Translations under genes and position numbers: made by a program
Assembly: GCF_000420625.1 (NCBI RefSeq)
Contig: NZ_ATVH01000013.1
Span: forward strand, 372,001-436,000
Length of the DNA: 64,000 bases
Reading direction: 5' to 3'
Origin: Fodinicurvata sediminis DSM 21159
Lineage (GTDB): Bacteria > Pseudomonadota > Alphaproteobacteria > Kiloniellales > DSM-21159
In this document: positions 49,539 to 59,226 of the stretch, piece after piece
How positions within the stretch are numbered: the stretch's first letter is position 1
How the letters are laid out: each line of letters begins with the position of its first letter
The notes under the pieces: generated by a model
What the model saw: only the letters and a program-made list of their open reading frames with translations
The model's database searches: none
Told to the model about the DNA's origin: nothing

Positions 49539-50063
49539 ATGACCGAGCGGAAACTGGAGCTGTACAAGGGAGATATCACCCAGCTTGCGGTTGATGCCAT
49601 CGTCAATGCGGCCAACAGCGAGCTACGGCCCGGCGGAGGAGTCTGTGGCGCCATTCACCGGGCGGCCGGTCCTGAGCTTGCCGAGGCCTGCCGAAGGCTG
49701 GGCGGCTGTCCCACGGGCGAATCACGGATCACGCCGGGTTTCGGCCTGCCTGCCACCCATGTCATTCACGCCGTGGGCCCGGTCTGGCAGGGCGGAGACA
49801 GCGGTGAAGAGGACGCACTGGCCAGCTGTTACAGGAACAGCCTGCGCCTGGCCGAGGAGAACGGACTGGATTCCCTCGCCTTTCCGGCCATCTCGACAGG
49901 AATTTTCGGGTTTCCCATGGCGCGCGCGGCGCGGATTGCGGTCTCCAGCGTGCGGGAGGCGATGAAGATGCAGGTGCATCCCGCAAGGGTCGTCTTCTGT
50001 GTCTTCGATGAGGAAACGGCCGCCGTCTACCGGGACCTGTTGTCCGGGGACAGCCCGGAATGA
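49539..50063 (+). CDS. Macro-domain protein, O-acetyl-ADP-ribose deacetylase-like
   Basis: This 174-residue single macro domain shows the MacroD/YmdB pattern: G-D-I-T[12 protein letters not shown], G-G-G-V-C-G-A-I-H-x-A-A-G, G[14 protein letters not shown] and [12 protein letters not shown]. The family removes acetyl from O-acetyl-ADP-ribose or mono-ADP-ribose from proteins. It is short of extra domains and full length. Probably cotranscribed with the following gene. Confidence 0.94.
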   Translation: MTERKLELYKGDITQLAVDAIVNAANSELRPGGGVCGAIHRAAGPELAEACRRLGGCPTGESRITPGFGLPATHVIHAVGPVWQGGDSGEEDALASCYRNSLRLAEENGLDSLAFPAISTGIFGFPMARAARIAVSSVREAMKMQVHPARVVFCVFDEETAAVYRDLLSGDSPE

Positions 50064-50144
50064 CACTTGCCAGTCCTTGCCCGCTGTTTACGCTGCAGTG
50101 CGGCATCCTGTAAGTGGATCTGACAGGACCAGGGAGACAGCACC

Positions 50145-52880
50145 GTGACCACGCGCAATCTTGAATCCTTCTTCCACCCCCGCAGCGTCGCCCTGATCGG
50201 GGCCAGCGGACGCAAGGGATCGGTCGGTCACTTTCTGGCCCGCAACCTGTTTCATAGCGGCTTCCAGGGCCCCATCATGCCGGTCAATCCACGTCGGGAA
50301 TCCATCGAGGGCGTGCTGGCCTATCCCTCCGTTGCCTCCCTGCCGCGCGTGCCCGACCTGGCCATCATCTGCACCCCGCCGGAAACCGTGCCGGACCTCA
50401 CCCGCGAGCTGGCCGAGCGCGGAACCAAGGCTGTCGTGGTGGTAACCGCCGGTTTCGGCGAAGGCGGACAGGAAACGGGTCATAACCTGCGTCAGGCGAT
50501 GCTGTCTGCCGCGCGACCCCACACGCTGCGAGTGGTCGGTCCCAATTGCGTCGGGCTGCTGGCCCCACACCAGGGCCTGAATGCCAGTTTCGCTCACCAG
50601 GCCGCCCTGCCCGGAGACATGGCTTTCGTCACCCAGTCGGGGGCTATCGTGACGGCCATGCTGGATTGGGCCACAGGGCGCGGCATCGGCTTCTCCCATG
50701 TTGTCTCCCTGGGTGACATGGCGGACGTGGATTTCGGGGACATGCTGGACTACCTGGCGGTGGACCCTCAAACGCGTGCCGTAATGCTCTATGTCGAGGC
50801 GGTCACTGACGCGCGCAAGTTCATGTCGGCGGCTCGGGCCTGTGCACGCATCAAGCCGGTCATCGTCATCAAGGGCGGCCGCAATGCCGAAGCGGCGAAG
50901 GCTGCAACCTCGCATACCGGCGCCCTGGCAGGTGCGGACGAGGTCTATGACGCGGCCTTCCGGCGGGCTGGCGTGTTGCGCGTTTTCACGCTGGAGGAAC
51001 TGTTCGATGCGGTACAGACACTGGCGACATCCACACCGCTGCGGCATGGGGACCGTGATCGGCTGGCCATCCTGACCAATGGCGGCGGCCTGGGCGTCCT
51101 GGCCACCGATGCGCTGATCGAACACAAGGGTCACCTGGCAGAGCTTTCGGACGAGACAATGCAGGGCCTGGAAGCGGCCCTTCCGCCTACCTGGAGTCAC
51201 GGCAACCCCGTGGACATCGTCGGGGATGCGGATCCGGAACGCTATCGGAACGCAACGCAGAACCTGCTGGAAGACAAGGGCGTGGATGCCCTGCTGGTCA
51301 TGCATTGTCCCGTGGCGGTGGCGGACCCGAATGCCGTGGCAGAGAGCGTTATTGAAACCGTTCAAGCGCGACCGTCCCGGAAACGAAAGCCGATCTTTAC
51401 CGCCTGGCTCGGTGACCAGGCCGTGGCCGAGTCACGTTCGCTCTTCGCCGAGAGCCACATTCCTACCTATGATACGCCGGAGCGGGCAGTACGGGGCTTC
51501 ATGCACCTGGTGCGTTACCGCCGCGGCCAGGAAGAGCTGATGGAAACGCCAGCCAGTCTGCCGGATGAGAAGGATCCGGACCGTGAATCGGTGCAAGCCT
51601 TGCTGGAAGAGGCCCTGGCCGAAGGCCGCGAATGGTTGAGCGAGCCTGAAGCCAAGGCCCTGCTGTCCTGCTATGGCGTCGCCACAGTGGAGACCCGCAA
51701 GGCTGCTGATCCGGACGAGGCCGTGCGCCAGGCCGAGGAAATCGGCTTTCCCGTTGCCCTCAAGATCCTGTCCCCGGACATCACGCACAAGAGCGATGTG
51801 GGCGGTGTGAAGCTGGACCTGGCCAACAGTGACAGGGTGCGGATAGCGGCCGAAGAAATGCTGAAACGCGTGCGGCAGGCCCGGCCCGAGGCCCAGGTGG
51901 ATGGCTTCAGCGTCCAGGCCATGTGCCGGCGTCCCGGGGCTCAGGAGTTGATCCTGGGCCTGACCGAGGATCGCCAGTTTGGCCCGGTGATCCTGTTTGG
52001 TGAAGGGGGCACTGCCGTCGAGGTTATCCGTGACAAGGCGGTTGGCCTGCCGCCGCTCAACATGACACTGGCTCATTCGTTGATGGCCGAAACCCGGATT
52101 CACGACCGCCTGAAGGGCTATCGCGCTCAGGCGCCTGCCGACCTTGACGCCATTGCAGCGGCGCTGATGCATCTCTCGCAGATTGCGGCCGAGCGGCCCG
52201 AAGTGCGCGAAATCGACATCAATCCCCTGTTGGCCGACGAAAAGGGCGTGATCGCCCTGGATGCCCGCGTGCGGCTGATGCCACGCGACGCGGTGGACAA
52301 CAGCCGTGGTCCTGCCTATCGCCTGGCCATCCGGCCCTACCCGCGCCTGCTGGAGCAGTGGGGGCACTTGATGGATGGGACGGAGATCTTCATGCGGCCG
52401 ATCCGGCCCGAGGACGAGCCGGCCCTGAATGAGCTCTACAAGCACCTGACGCCAGACGATGTGCGCATGCGCTTCTTCTCGCACATGGCCGAGTTGAGCC
52501 ATGAGTCCGCCGCGCGCTTTACCCAGATCGACTACAATCGCGAAATGGCGCTGGTCGCCATCTCTCCGGAGAATCCGGAGGATTTGTGGGGCGTGGTGCG
52601 CATTGCGGCCGATCCCGAGAACGAGCGCGCAGAATATGCCGTGGCGGTGCGCTCTGACATCAAGGGGCGGGGTCTTGGGTACCTGTTGATGCGGCGCATC
52701 CTGGATTATGCCGCCCGCCGCGGCATCCAGGAAGTCTGGGGGGATGTCCTGAGCGAGAATGCGCGCATGCTTCAGCTGGTCAAGGATCTGGGCTTCGATC
52801 GTCGCCTGCTGGCCGAAGACACCAACGTTGTCCGTGTGAGCCGGAAGCTGGAGCCGGCCAAATCCCAGGGCAAGGCTTGA
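50145..52880 (+). CDS. Acyl-CoA synthetase (NDP-forming)/GNAT fusion, Pat-type protein acetyltransferase
   Basis: This 911-residue protein begins with a CoA-binding and succinyl-CoA-ligase-like half (S-V-A-L-I-G-A-S-x-x-x-G-S-V-G, V-V-V-T-A-G-F-G-E), followed by an ATP-grasp segment (about 485-710; F-P-V-A-L-K-I-L-S-P-D-I-T-H-K-S-D-V-G-G-V). It ends in a GNAT domain (about 735-900: M-R-P-I-R-P-E-D-E, G-R-G-L-G-Y-L-L-M). This is the Pat/YfiQ organisation; such enzymes acetylate lysines, for example in acetyl-CoA synthetase. The start is a GTG at 50145 preceded by AGGGAG. Confidence 0.93.
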   Translation: MTTRNLESFFHPRSVALIGASGRKGSVGHFLARNLFHSGFQGPIMPVNPRRESIEGVLAYPSVASLPRVPDLAIICTPPETVPDLTRELAERGTKAVVVVTAGFGEGGQETGHNLRQAMLSAARPHTLRVVGPNCVGLLAPHQGLNASFAHQAALPGDMAFVTQSGAIVTAMLDWATGRGIGFSHVVSLGDMADVDFGDMLDYLAVDPQTRAVMLYVEAVTDARKFMSAARACARIKPVIVIKGGRNAEAAKAATSHTGALAGADEVYDAAFRRAGVLRVFTLEELFDAVQTLATSTPLRHGDRDRLAILTNGGGLGVLATDALIEHKGHLAELSDETMQGLEAALPPTWSHGNPVDIVGDADPERYRNATQNLLEDKGVDALLVMHCPVAVADPNAVAESVIETVQARPSRKRKPIFTAWLGDQAVAESRSLFAESHIPTYDTPERAVRGFMHLVRYRRGQEELMETPASLPDEKDPDRESVQALLEEALAEGREWLSEPEAKALLSCYGVATVETRKAADPDEAVRQAEEIGFPVALKILSPDITHKSDVGGVKLDLANSDRVRIAAEEMLKRVRQARPEAQVDGFSVQAMCRRPGAQELILGLTEDRQFGPVILFGEGGTAVEVIRDKAVGLPPLNMTLAHSLMAETRIHDRLKGYRAQAPADLDAIAAALMHLSQIAAERPEVREIDINPLLADEKGVIALDARVRLMPRDAVDNSRGPAYRLAIRPYPRLLEQWGHLMDGTEIFMRPIRPEDEPALNELYKHLTPDDVRMRFFSHMAELSHESAARFTQIDYNREMALVAISPENPEDLWGVVRIAADPENERAEYAVAVRSDIKGRGLGYLLMRRILDYAARRGIQEVWGDVLSENARMLQLVKDLGFDRRLLAEDTNVVRVSRKLEPAKSQGKA

Positions 52881-52893
52881 TCAGGCCGGGCTT

Positions 52894-53586
52894 TCAGGCA
52901 CTGGGCGAGTCCAGGGAGTAGCCGGCCGAGCGCACCGTGCGGATCAAGTCGCTCTGCTCGCCCTCGTTCAGGGCCTTGCGCAGACGGCGTATATGCACGT
53001 CCACGGTGCGCGGCTCGACATAGACATCATGACCCCAGACGGCATCCAACAGCTGCTCGCGGCTGAAGACCCGGCCGGGGTGCTGCATGAGGTGGCTGAG
53101 CAGGCGGAACTCGGTGGGGCCCAGGTGAACGTTGCGTTCGCCCCGGCGCACCCTGTGGGCGTTGAGATCCACGGAAATGTCCGCGAAACTCAGGGTTTCT
53201 CCCGAAGTTGCAGGAACCGCGCGTCGCAGGACAGCGCGCACACGGGCCAGCAGCTCGGCGGGCGAGAAGGGTTTGGTGATATAGTCGTCTGCGCCGCTTT
53301 CCAGACCGCGCACCTTGTCGGTTTCCTCGCCGCGCGCGGTCAGCAGGATGATGGGAATTTCGCGGGTCTCGCGATCGCGGCGCAGCTGGCGGCAGACCTG
53401 GAGCCCGGACATGAGCGGCAGCATCCAGTCCAGCAGGATCAGGTCGGGCTTCTCTTCCTGGGCGACGGTCAGGGCCTCTTCCCCGTCCCGGGCCTCGAGC
53501 AGGTCATAGCCTTCGCGTTCCAGGTTGTACCGCAACAGGGTGACCAGCGCTGCTTCATCCTCGACGATCAGGATGACCGGCTTCAT
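52894..53586 (-). CDS. phoB: Phosphate response regulator PhoB
   Basis: This 230-residue OmpR-type response regulator has its phosphoacceptor Asp53 in L-L-D-W-M-L-P and a winged-helix DNA-binding domain (R-V-F-S-R-E-Q-L-L-D-x-V-W-G, Y-V-E-P-R-T-V-D-V-H-I-R-R-L-R-K-A-L). The recognition region closely follows PhoB. It is the last gene of the pst operon, overlapping phoU by four bases, and should bind the Pho box upstream of pstS. Confidence 0.97.
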   Translation of the reverse strand: MKPVILIVEDEAALVTLLRYNLEREGYDLLEARDGEEALTVAQEEKPDLILLDWMLPLMSGLQVCRQLRRDRETREIPIILLTARGEETDKVRGLESGADDYITKPFSPAELLARVRAVLRRAVPATSGETLSFADISVDLNAHRVRRGERNVHLGPTEFRLLSHLMQHPGRVFSREQLLDAVWGHDVYVEPRTVDVHIRRLRKALNEGEQSDLIRTVRSAGYSLDSPSA

Positions 53587-54353
53587 TTTTGTTCATCTCC
53601 GTTGTTGGATCCCGAACCGGGGGTCTTGTCCTCGTTCGGCGGTTCGACAACCGCGAAGCTGGAGGTATCGCCCTTGGGGCGGTCGATCATGATCTGGTTG
53701 CCGGTGGCCATGAAATAGACGATTTCGGCGATGTTGGTGGCGTGATCGCCGATGCGCTCGATGTTCTTGGCGATGAACAGCAGGTGGGTTCCCGACGTGA
53801 TGGAGCGTGGATCCTCCATCATGTAGGTCAGGGTCTCGCGGAACAGGCTGGTGTACATCTCGTCGATTTCCTGGTCGCTTTCCCAGACGTTCAGCGCCAT
53901 GTTGGCATCGCGTTTGGCATAGGCGTCCAGGACCCGCTTGATGTTGGTCTGCACCAGCTTGGCCATGCGCGGCAGGGAGCGCACGGGATCCAGCGGCTGC
54001 TGATGGTGCAGGGCCACCGCCCGCTTGGCCACGTTGGCGGCATAGTCACCGATGCGTTCCAGGTCGCTGGCCACCTTTAGCGCCGAAATGACCATGCGCA
54101 GGTCTGAGGCCACGGGCTGGCGCAGGGCCAGCATCCGCACGGTGTAGGTATCGAGCTCATGCTCGATCTCGTCGATCTTCTCGTCGTTGCGGATGGTGCG
54201 CGTGGCCAGTTCCTGGTCATTGCGCACCAGGCTATCCACGGCGTCGGCCAGCTGGGTTTCCGCCAGACCGCCCATGCGGGCGATCAGTTCCTTCAGGTGT
54301 TCCAGTTCCTCATCGTAGGACCGGATGATGTGGTCGCCTTGCTCTGAAGTCAT
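53583..54353 (-). CDS. phoU: Phosphate signalling protein PhoU
   Basis: This 256-residue helical protein has the two PhoU repeats (each with E-x-I-D-x-x-E pattern: D-E-K-I-D-E-I-E-H, and D-Q-E-I-D-E-M-Y-T). It binds metal and connects the Pst transporter to PhoR, damping the Pho response when phosphate is sufficient. A low-complexity C-terminal tail (P-P-N-E-D-K-T-P-G-S-G-S) is an extension of the usual fold. Coupled to phoB. Confidence 0.96.
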   Translation of the reverse strand: MTSEQGDHIIRSYDEELEHLKELIARMGGLAETQLADAVDSLVRNDQELATRTIRNDEKIDEIEHELDTYTVRMLALRQPVASDLRMVISALKVASDLERIGDYAANVAKRAVALHHQQPLDPVRSLPRMAKLVQTNIKRVLDAYAKRDANMALNVWESDQEIDEMYTSLFRETLTYMMEDPRSITSGTHLLFIAKNIERIGDHATNIAEIVYFMATGNQIMIDRPKGDTSSFAVVEPPNEDKTPGSGSNNGDEQK

Positions 54354-54383
54354 CGTAACTCTCCGCGGATAGGGCCGGGGGCA

Positions 54384-55193
54384 TCAGCCGAAACGGCCCG
54401 TAATATAATCCTGTGTGCGCTGGTCGCCGGGGTTGGTGAAGATCTGCTCGGTCTCGCCAACCTCCACCAGGTTGCCCAGATGGAAGAAGGCAGTGCGGCG
54501 CGAGACACGCGCGGCCTGCTGCATGTTGTGAGTGACGATCACGATGGTATAGCTCTGCTTGATCTCGTCGATCAGCTCTTCGATCAGGGCCGTGGCAATG
54601 GGGTCCAGCGCCGAGCAGGGCTCGTCCATCAGGATCACTTCCGGATTGACCGCAATGGCGCGCGCGATGCACAGGCGCTGCTGCTGGCCACCCGACAGGC
54701 CTGTGCCGGGCTCGTCCAGGCGGTCGTGCACTTCCTTCCACAGCCCGGCGCGGCGCAGGCTGGTTTCCACGATCTGCCGCAGTTCCTCCTTGTCGCGTGT
54801 GAAGCCGTGAATGCGCGGACCGTAGGCCACGTTGTCGAAGATCGACTTGGGAAAGGGATTGGGCTTCTGGAAGACCATGCCGACCCGTGCACGCAACTGG
54901 ACGGGATCGATGGAGCGATCGTAGATGTTCTGGCCATCCAAAGTAATCTCGCCACTGATCCGGCAGATGTCGATGGTGTCGTTCATGCGATTCAGGCAGC
55001 GCAGGAAGGTCGACTTGCCGCAGCCCGAAGGCCCGATCAGCGCCAGCACCTCGTTGGGGCGGACGTCCAGGTTCACACCGTGCAGGGCCTCGCTGTCGCC
55101 GTAGCTGACCCTCACGTCACGGGCCCGCATCTTCGTTTCGCCGATGTTCTCAGCCGCCATTAGCTTTTCCGCCGTCTTGGTCTCGTAATTCAT
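54384..55193 (-). CDS. pstB: Phosphate ABC transporter ATP-binding protein PstB
   Basis: This 269-residue ATPase of the high-affinity phosphate importer has Walker [10 protein letters not shown], the Q-loop F-Q-K-P-N-P-F-P characteristic of PstB, signature L-S-G-G-Q-Q-Q-R and Walker [13 protein letters not shown]. It lies between pstA and phoU on the same strand. Confidence 0.98.
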   Translation of the reverse strand: MNYETKTAEKLMAAENIGETKMRARDVRVSYGDSEALHGVNLDVRPNEVLALIGPSGCGKSTFLRCLNRMNDTIDICRISGEITLDGQNIYDRSIDPVQLRARVGMVFQKPNPFPKSIFDNVAYGPRIHGFTRDKEELRQIVETSLRRAGLWKEVHDRLDEPGTGLSGGQQQRLCIARAIAVNPEVILMDEPCSALDPIATALIEELIDEIKQSYTIVIVTHNMQQAARVSRRTAFFHLGNLVEVGETEQIFTNPGDQRTQDYITGRFG

Positions 55194-55217
55194 GATCGTC
55201 GCTTTCGTTCGGCCCCG

Positions 55218-56534
55218 TTACCAGCGTTTCTCGAACCGCTTGCGCAGGAAGATCGCTGTTGCATTCATGAGGATCAGGAAGCCGAGCAGCACCATGATAC
55301 CTGCCGAGGTGCGCTCGACGAAACCACGCTCGGAGGAATCGGCCCAGATATAGATCTGCGAGGGCAGCGCCGTGGAGGGACTGAACATCGAGTCCGGGGC
55401 CGAGGTGATGAAGGCGTTCATGCCGATCATCAGCAGTGGAGCGGTTTCTCCCAGCGCCTGCGCCAGGCCGATGATGGAGCCGGTGAGGATGCCCGGCAGG
55501 GCCAGCGGCAGCACGTGATGGAAGACCATCTGCATCTTGGAGGCGCCCAGGCCGTAGGCGGCCTCGCGGATCGAGGGCGGGATGGAGCGCAGGCTGGCGC
55601 GCGCGGCGATGATGATGGTGGGCAGGGTCATGAGTGTCAGGGCCAGGCCGCCCACCAGGGGTGCCGAGCGCGGCAGCCCGAAGACCTGGATGAAGACCGC
55701 CAGGCCCAGCAGGCCGAAGATGATCGAGGGCACGGCCGCCAGGTTGTTAATGTTGATCTCGATGAAGCTGGTCAGGCGATTCTTCGGCGCGAACTCCTCC
55801 AGATAGATGGCGGCGCCGACCCCGAGGGGGATCGAGAGGACCGCGACAACCAGCATCAGATAGAACGAACCCACGATGGCGCCCCACAGGCCGGCCTGTT
55901 CCGGCTGCCGGCTGTCGGCCTGGGTAAAGAGGTTGGAGTTGAAGCTGGTGGAGATCTGCCCCTGGTTCTCCAGGTAGTCCATCCATTCGTACTGCAGGTT
56001 GCTGACGCGCCGGCGTTCCTCGGGGACGACGCGGGGTGTGTTGCCCTTGAAGGCCTGGTCGATGTCGCTGCTGGCCAGGAAGGACATGGACACGCGCTGG
56101 CCGATCAGTGACGGCTCCGCCAGCAGGCGCGCACGCAGTTGCCGGTAGCCCTGGCCGCTGAGGACGCCGCGCAGATCGCGCGCCGCGCCGGGAGCGTCGG
56201 CATTCGGCAGGTTTTCCGCGAGGGCGCTGGACAGCAGGTTGCGGTAGTTGCCGGCGCCGATTTCCTCAGCCGTGGGCGTCGTCCCCTCGAAGGTGAAGTC
56301 GGCGGGATCGACATAGACCTCCAGCTCGATCTCCGTGTTCACGAAGGCGGTATAGCCCTGGCTGACGATGGTGAAGAGCAGCACCGCGAGCACGCCCAGT
56401 GCCGCCACGATCGCGGCAATGCCGTAGAGCCGGAAACGCCGTTCGGCGGCATAGCGACGGCGCAGGCGGTCCTGGGCTGCCGCCGAGGTGTGCAGGCCGT
56501 GTGTCGGGAAGGAGCTCGGGGTCGTATCAGTCAT
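55218..56534 (-). CDS. pstA: Phosphate ABC transporter permease PstA, long form
   Basis: This 438-residue inner-membrane permease is longer than the usual ~290 because a DUF3333-type periplasmic insertion (about residues 65-205) follows the first TM helix. The C-terminal core has the ABC-permease EAA loop (R-E-A-A-Y-G-L-G-A-S-K-M-Q-M) and five more helices. I choose the Met at 56534 (M-T-D-T-T-P-S-S-F), giving an 8-base overlap with pstC. Long PstA forms are known in alphaproteobacteria. Confidence 0.95.
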   Translation of the reverse strand: MTDTTPSSFPTHGLHTSAAAQDRLRRRYAAERRFRLYGIAAIVAALGVLAVLLFTIVSQGYTAFVNTEIELEVYVDPADFTFEGTTPTAEEIGAGNYRNLLSSALAENLPNADAPGAARDLRGVLSGQGYRQLRARLLAEPSLIGQRVSMSFLASSDIDQAFKGNTPRVVPEERRRVSNLQYEWMDYLENQGQISTSFNSNLFTQADSRQPEQAGLWGAIVGSFYLMLVVAVLSIPLGVGAAIYLEEFAPKNRLTSFIEININNLAAVPSIIFGLLGLAVFIQVFGLPRSAPLVGGLALTLMTLPTIIIAARASLRSIPPSIREAAYGLGASKMQMVFHHVLPLALPGILTGSIIGLAQALGETAPLLMIGMNAFITSAPDSMFSPSTALPSQIYIWADSSERGFVERTSAGIMVLLGFLILMNATAIFLRKRFEKRW

Positions 56535-57915
56535 ATTTCTCGCGATATCTGCGGACCACCAGGATGGCCATGACATTGAGGCAGAGCGTGGTCAGGAAGA
56601 GCATGAAGCCCAACGCGAAGGCGGACAGCGTCTTGGCGCTGTCGAAGGCCGTGTCGCCCGTCAGGTTGGCCACGATCTGGACCGTCACGGTTGTGACCTG
56701 CTCCAGCGGGTTGAGTGTCAGGTTGGCGGACAGGCCGGCGGCCATGACAACGATCATGGTCTCGCCCACCGCGCGGCTGACGGCCAGCAGGATGGCGCCG
56801 ACAATGCCGGGCAGGGCGGCCGGAAAGATCACCTGGCGGATGGTTTCGGACTTGGTCGCGCCCAGGCCGGCGGAGCCTTCGCGCAGGGACTGCGGGACTG
56901 CGCGGATCGCGTCGTCCGACAGCGAGGAGACGAAGGGAATGATCATGATGCCCATGACCGAGCCGGCGGCCAGGGCGCTGTTGGCCGAGACCGGAAGGCC
57001 CAGGACCTCGCCGACCTGCCGGAAGGCCGGCGCTACCGTAAGGGCGGCGAAGAAACCGTAGACGATGGTCGGAATTCCGGCCAGCACCTCCAGCACGGGC
57101 TTGATCGAACCGCGGATGCGCGAAGGCGCATACTCCGACAGGTAGATGGCGCTCAACAGGCCAATGGGCACGGCCACAGCCATGGCGATGGCCGCGATCA
57201 GCATGGTGCCCATGAAGACCGGCACGGCCCCGAACGCGCCGGAGGAGCCCACCTGGTCCTCGCGGATGGCGGTCTGCGGACTCCACTTCAGCCCGAAGAC
57301 AAAATCGATGATGGAATAGCGTTCGAAGAAGCGCAGGGATTCGAAGAACAGTGAGATCACGATACCGAAGGTCGTGATGATGGCGATCACCGAGCAGAGG
57401 ATCATCAGCACCTGGGCCGTGCGTTCCACGCGATGGCGCGCCTGAAACTGCGGGGCGAGATGACGCGCGGCAAAGGCCAGCGCCATGAGGGAGAGTGCCA
57501 GCGCCAGGATGCCGACAGCCCACTGGCCGCTCGCCTGCAGGCTGTTCATGTACTCGGCCGCGGCAATGATGACCGGATCGTCCGAGGCGAAGCCCCCGCC
57601 GAAAGCCGTGTTCTTGATGGTCGCTAGCAACAGCCCGCGCTTGCCTGCGTCCGCACCTTCCAGCCGTTCCGCAGGCAGGGAATACAAGGCCATCTGGTCG
57701 ATGATCGCCTGTCCGAAAAGGCTCCAGCAGAGCAGGACCACCAGGCTGGGCAGGGCCGCCCAGAGTGCGACGTAAGACCCGTGATAGGCTGGCAGGGAGT
57801 GCAGCTTGCCTGCCACCGCACCATCGCCTGCCAGTTTCCAGGCGCGCCGTTTGCCCAGGAAATAACCGTAGACGGCCAGCAGGATGACGATCAGGGCAAC
57901 GGTGGTCAGGGGCAT
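56527..57915 (-). CDS. pstC: Phosphate ABC transporter permease PstC, long form
   Basis: This 462-residue permease is also longer than enterobacterial PstC (about 320), with an extra N-terminal part containing two or three helices and a periplasmic segment. The core includes the EAA loop (R-E-G-S-A-G-L-G-A-T-K-S-E-T-I-R), F-V-S-S-L-S-D-D-A-I-R-A-V-P and the terminal helix cluster. Coupled to pstA and separated from pstS by 75 bases with a hairpin. Confidence 0.95.
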   Translation of the reverse strand: MPLTTVALIVILLAVYGYFLGKRRAWKLAGDGAVAGKLHSLPAYHGSYVALWAALPSLVVLLCWSLFGQAIIDQMALYSLPAERLEGADAGKRGLLLATIKNTAFGGGFASDDPVIIAAAEYMNSLQASGQWAVGILALALSLMALAFAARHLAPQFQARHRVERTAQVLMILCSVIAIITTFGIVISLFFESLRFFERYSIIDFVFGLKWSPQTAIREDQVGSSGAFGAVPVFMGTMLIAAIAMAVAVPIGLLSAIYLSEYAPSRIRGSIKPVLEVLAGIPTIVYGFFAALTVAPAFRQVGEVLGLPVSANSALAAGSVMGIMIIPFVSSLSDDAIRAVPQSLREGSAGLGATKSETIRQVIFPAALPGIVGAILLAVSRAVGETMIVVMAAGLSANLTLNPLEQVTTVTVQIVANLTGDTAFDSAKTLSAFALGFMLFLTTLCLNVMAILVVRRYREKYD

Positions 57916-57943
57916 GATGCTGGAGTACCTGCCAAGAAGAAAT

Positions 57944-57976
57944 GGCGGCGCGAAACTGTGTCGGTCTCGCGCCGCC
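57944..57976 (-). terminator. pstS-pstC intergenic hairpin
   Basis: A perfect 10-bp stem (GGCGGCGCGA / TCGCGCCGCC) with a 13-base loop lies 14 bases after the pstS stop. On the minus strand it is followed by a short T-rich tract (ATTTCTTCTT). As in many ABC operons, it probably stabilises pstS mRNA or attenuates transcription so that binding protein exceeds permease. Confidence 0.7.
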
Positions 57977-57990
57977 GGGTGAAGGGATCC

Positions 57991-59034
57991 TTACTCGAAG
58001 CGGCTCATGTGTTCGCCGTTGCGCACGCTCTCACGGGTTTCGGCCCGCTCGTTTTCGGGCGCCGGCACCAGGCCGATGTCCGTCAGATAGCCGCCCGGAC
58101 CGATGGCGGCCTCGTTGGTGGCCTCTTCGATGAAGGCTTCCATGCCTGGAATGACACCGCGATGGGCGTTCTTGTAATAGAGGAAGATCGGCCGGGAGAC
58201 AGGGTACGAACCGTCGGCGATTGTGGCTTCCGCAGGTTCGACGCCCTCGATGGAGACCACCTGCAGGCTGTCCTGATTCTCGTAGAAGAAGGAATAGCCG
58301 AAGATGCCGTAGGCCGTGGGATCGGAATCGAGGCGCTGGACGATCAGGTTGTCGTTCTCGCCGGCTTCGATGAACTTACCGTCCTCGCGCATGCGCTGGC
58401 AGACTTCCTCATAGCGAACCTCGTCGCTTTCGTGCAGGGCTTCGATGGCCTCGAACTCGCTGCAGCCGGCTTCCATCACCAGCTCGACCCAGGCATCGCG
58501 CGTGCCGGAGGTCGGTGGCGGCCCCATGACCTGGATCTCGGCATCGGGGAAATCGGGGTTCACGTCGGTCCAGGTCTCGTGCGGGTTTTCGACGATCTCG
58601 CCATCGACTGCGACCTCGGCGGCCAGGGCCTGGTGCAATTCGGCCAGGCTGATGTCGAAAACCTCGCCGTCACGGCTGGTGGCCAGGGCAATGCCGTCGT
58701 AGCCGAGCAGCTGTTCGCTGATGTCGTCGACACCATTGCCGCCACAGAGTTCGTATTCCGATTGCTTCATGGCACGCGACGCACCGGTCAGGTCGGGATG
58801 GTCCACGCCGACACCCTGGCAGAAGATCTGCATGCCGCCGCCGGTGCCGGTGGACTCGATGACCGGGGCCGCATTGCCGGTCATGTTGGCGAATTCCTCG
58901 GCGAGCACCGTGGAATAGGGAAAGACGGTCGAGGAACCCACGCCGCGAAGCTGTTCGCGGGACTGGGCCTGGGCGCCGGAGGCTACAGCCAGGGCCGCGG
59001 CCGCCAGGGTGCTGGCAAGAAGAACCTTTTTCAT
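57991..59034 (-). CDS. pstS: Phosphate-binding protein PstS
   Basis: This 347-residue periplasmic protein binds orthophosphate for the Pst ABC importer. Signal peptide with cleavage after G-A-Q-A; phosphate-contact motifs are G-S-S-T-V-F-P-Y and the G-T-G-G-G-M-Q segment, plus P-x-x-S-G-T-R-D-A-W. I use the Met at 59034, preceded by CAGGAGGTGAG; a longer frame to 59094 is not signal-like. First gene of the pstSCAB-phoU-phoB series, with a Pho box upstream. Confidence 0.96.
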   Translation of the reverse strand: MKKVLLASTLAAAALAVASGAQAQSREQLRGVGSSTVFPYSTVLAEEFANMTGNAAPVIESTGTGGGMQIFCQGVGVDHPDLTGASRAMKQSEYELCGGNGVDDISEQLLGYDGIALATSRDGEVFDISLAELHQALAAEVAVDGEIVENPHETWTDVNPDFPDAEIQVMGPPPTSGTRDAWVELVMEAGCSEFEAIEALHESDEVRYEEVCQRMREDGKFIEAGENDNLIVQRLDSDPTAYGIFGYSFFYENQDSLQVVSIEGVEPAEATIADGSYPVSRPIFLYYKNAHRGVIPGMEAFIEEATNEAAIGPGGYLTDIGLVPAPENERAETRESVRNGEHMSRFE

Positions 59035-59149
59035 GAGTTGCTCACCTCCTGAAGGGTGCAGTTTCAGATTTGGATCCCTTGAGGCACAGGTCACGTGCCT
59101 GCGGGCCTCAACGATGCGGCTGACCCTATCCAGACTTGGAAAAGGTTAT

Positions 59150-59167
59150 ATGACCTTTGTGTTACGG
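59150..59167 (-). promoter_or_regulatory. Candidate Pho box upstream of pstS
   Basis: On the minus strand CCGTAAC-ACAA-AGGTCAT reads as two 7-base half sites separated by 4 AT-rich bases, followed by another AT-rich spacer (ATAA). This is the PhoB-box architecture (consensus halves CTGTAAC/CTGTCAT; 6/7 and 5/7 here). It lies about 120-130 bases upstream of pstS and downstream of phoR. Confidence 0.55.
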
Positions 59168-59226
59168 TTTTTTGAAACCCGGCCGTTTTTTTTACAGACC
59201 CGGGACCGAAGTTTCATGCGCAAGGT

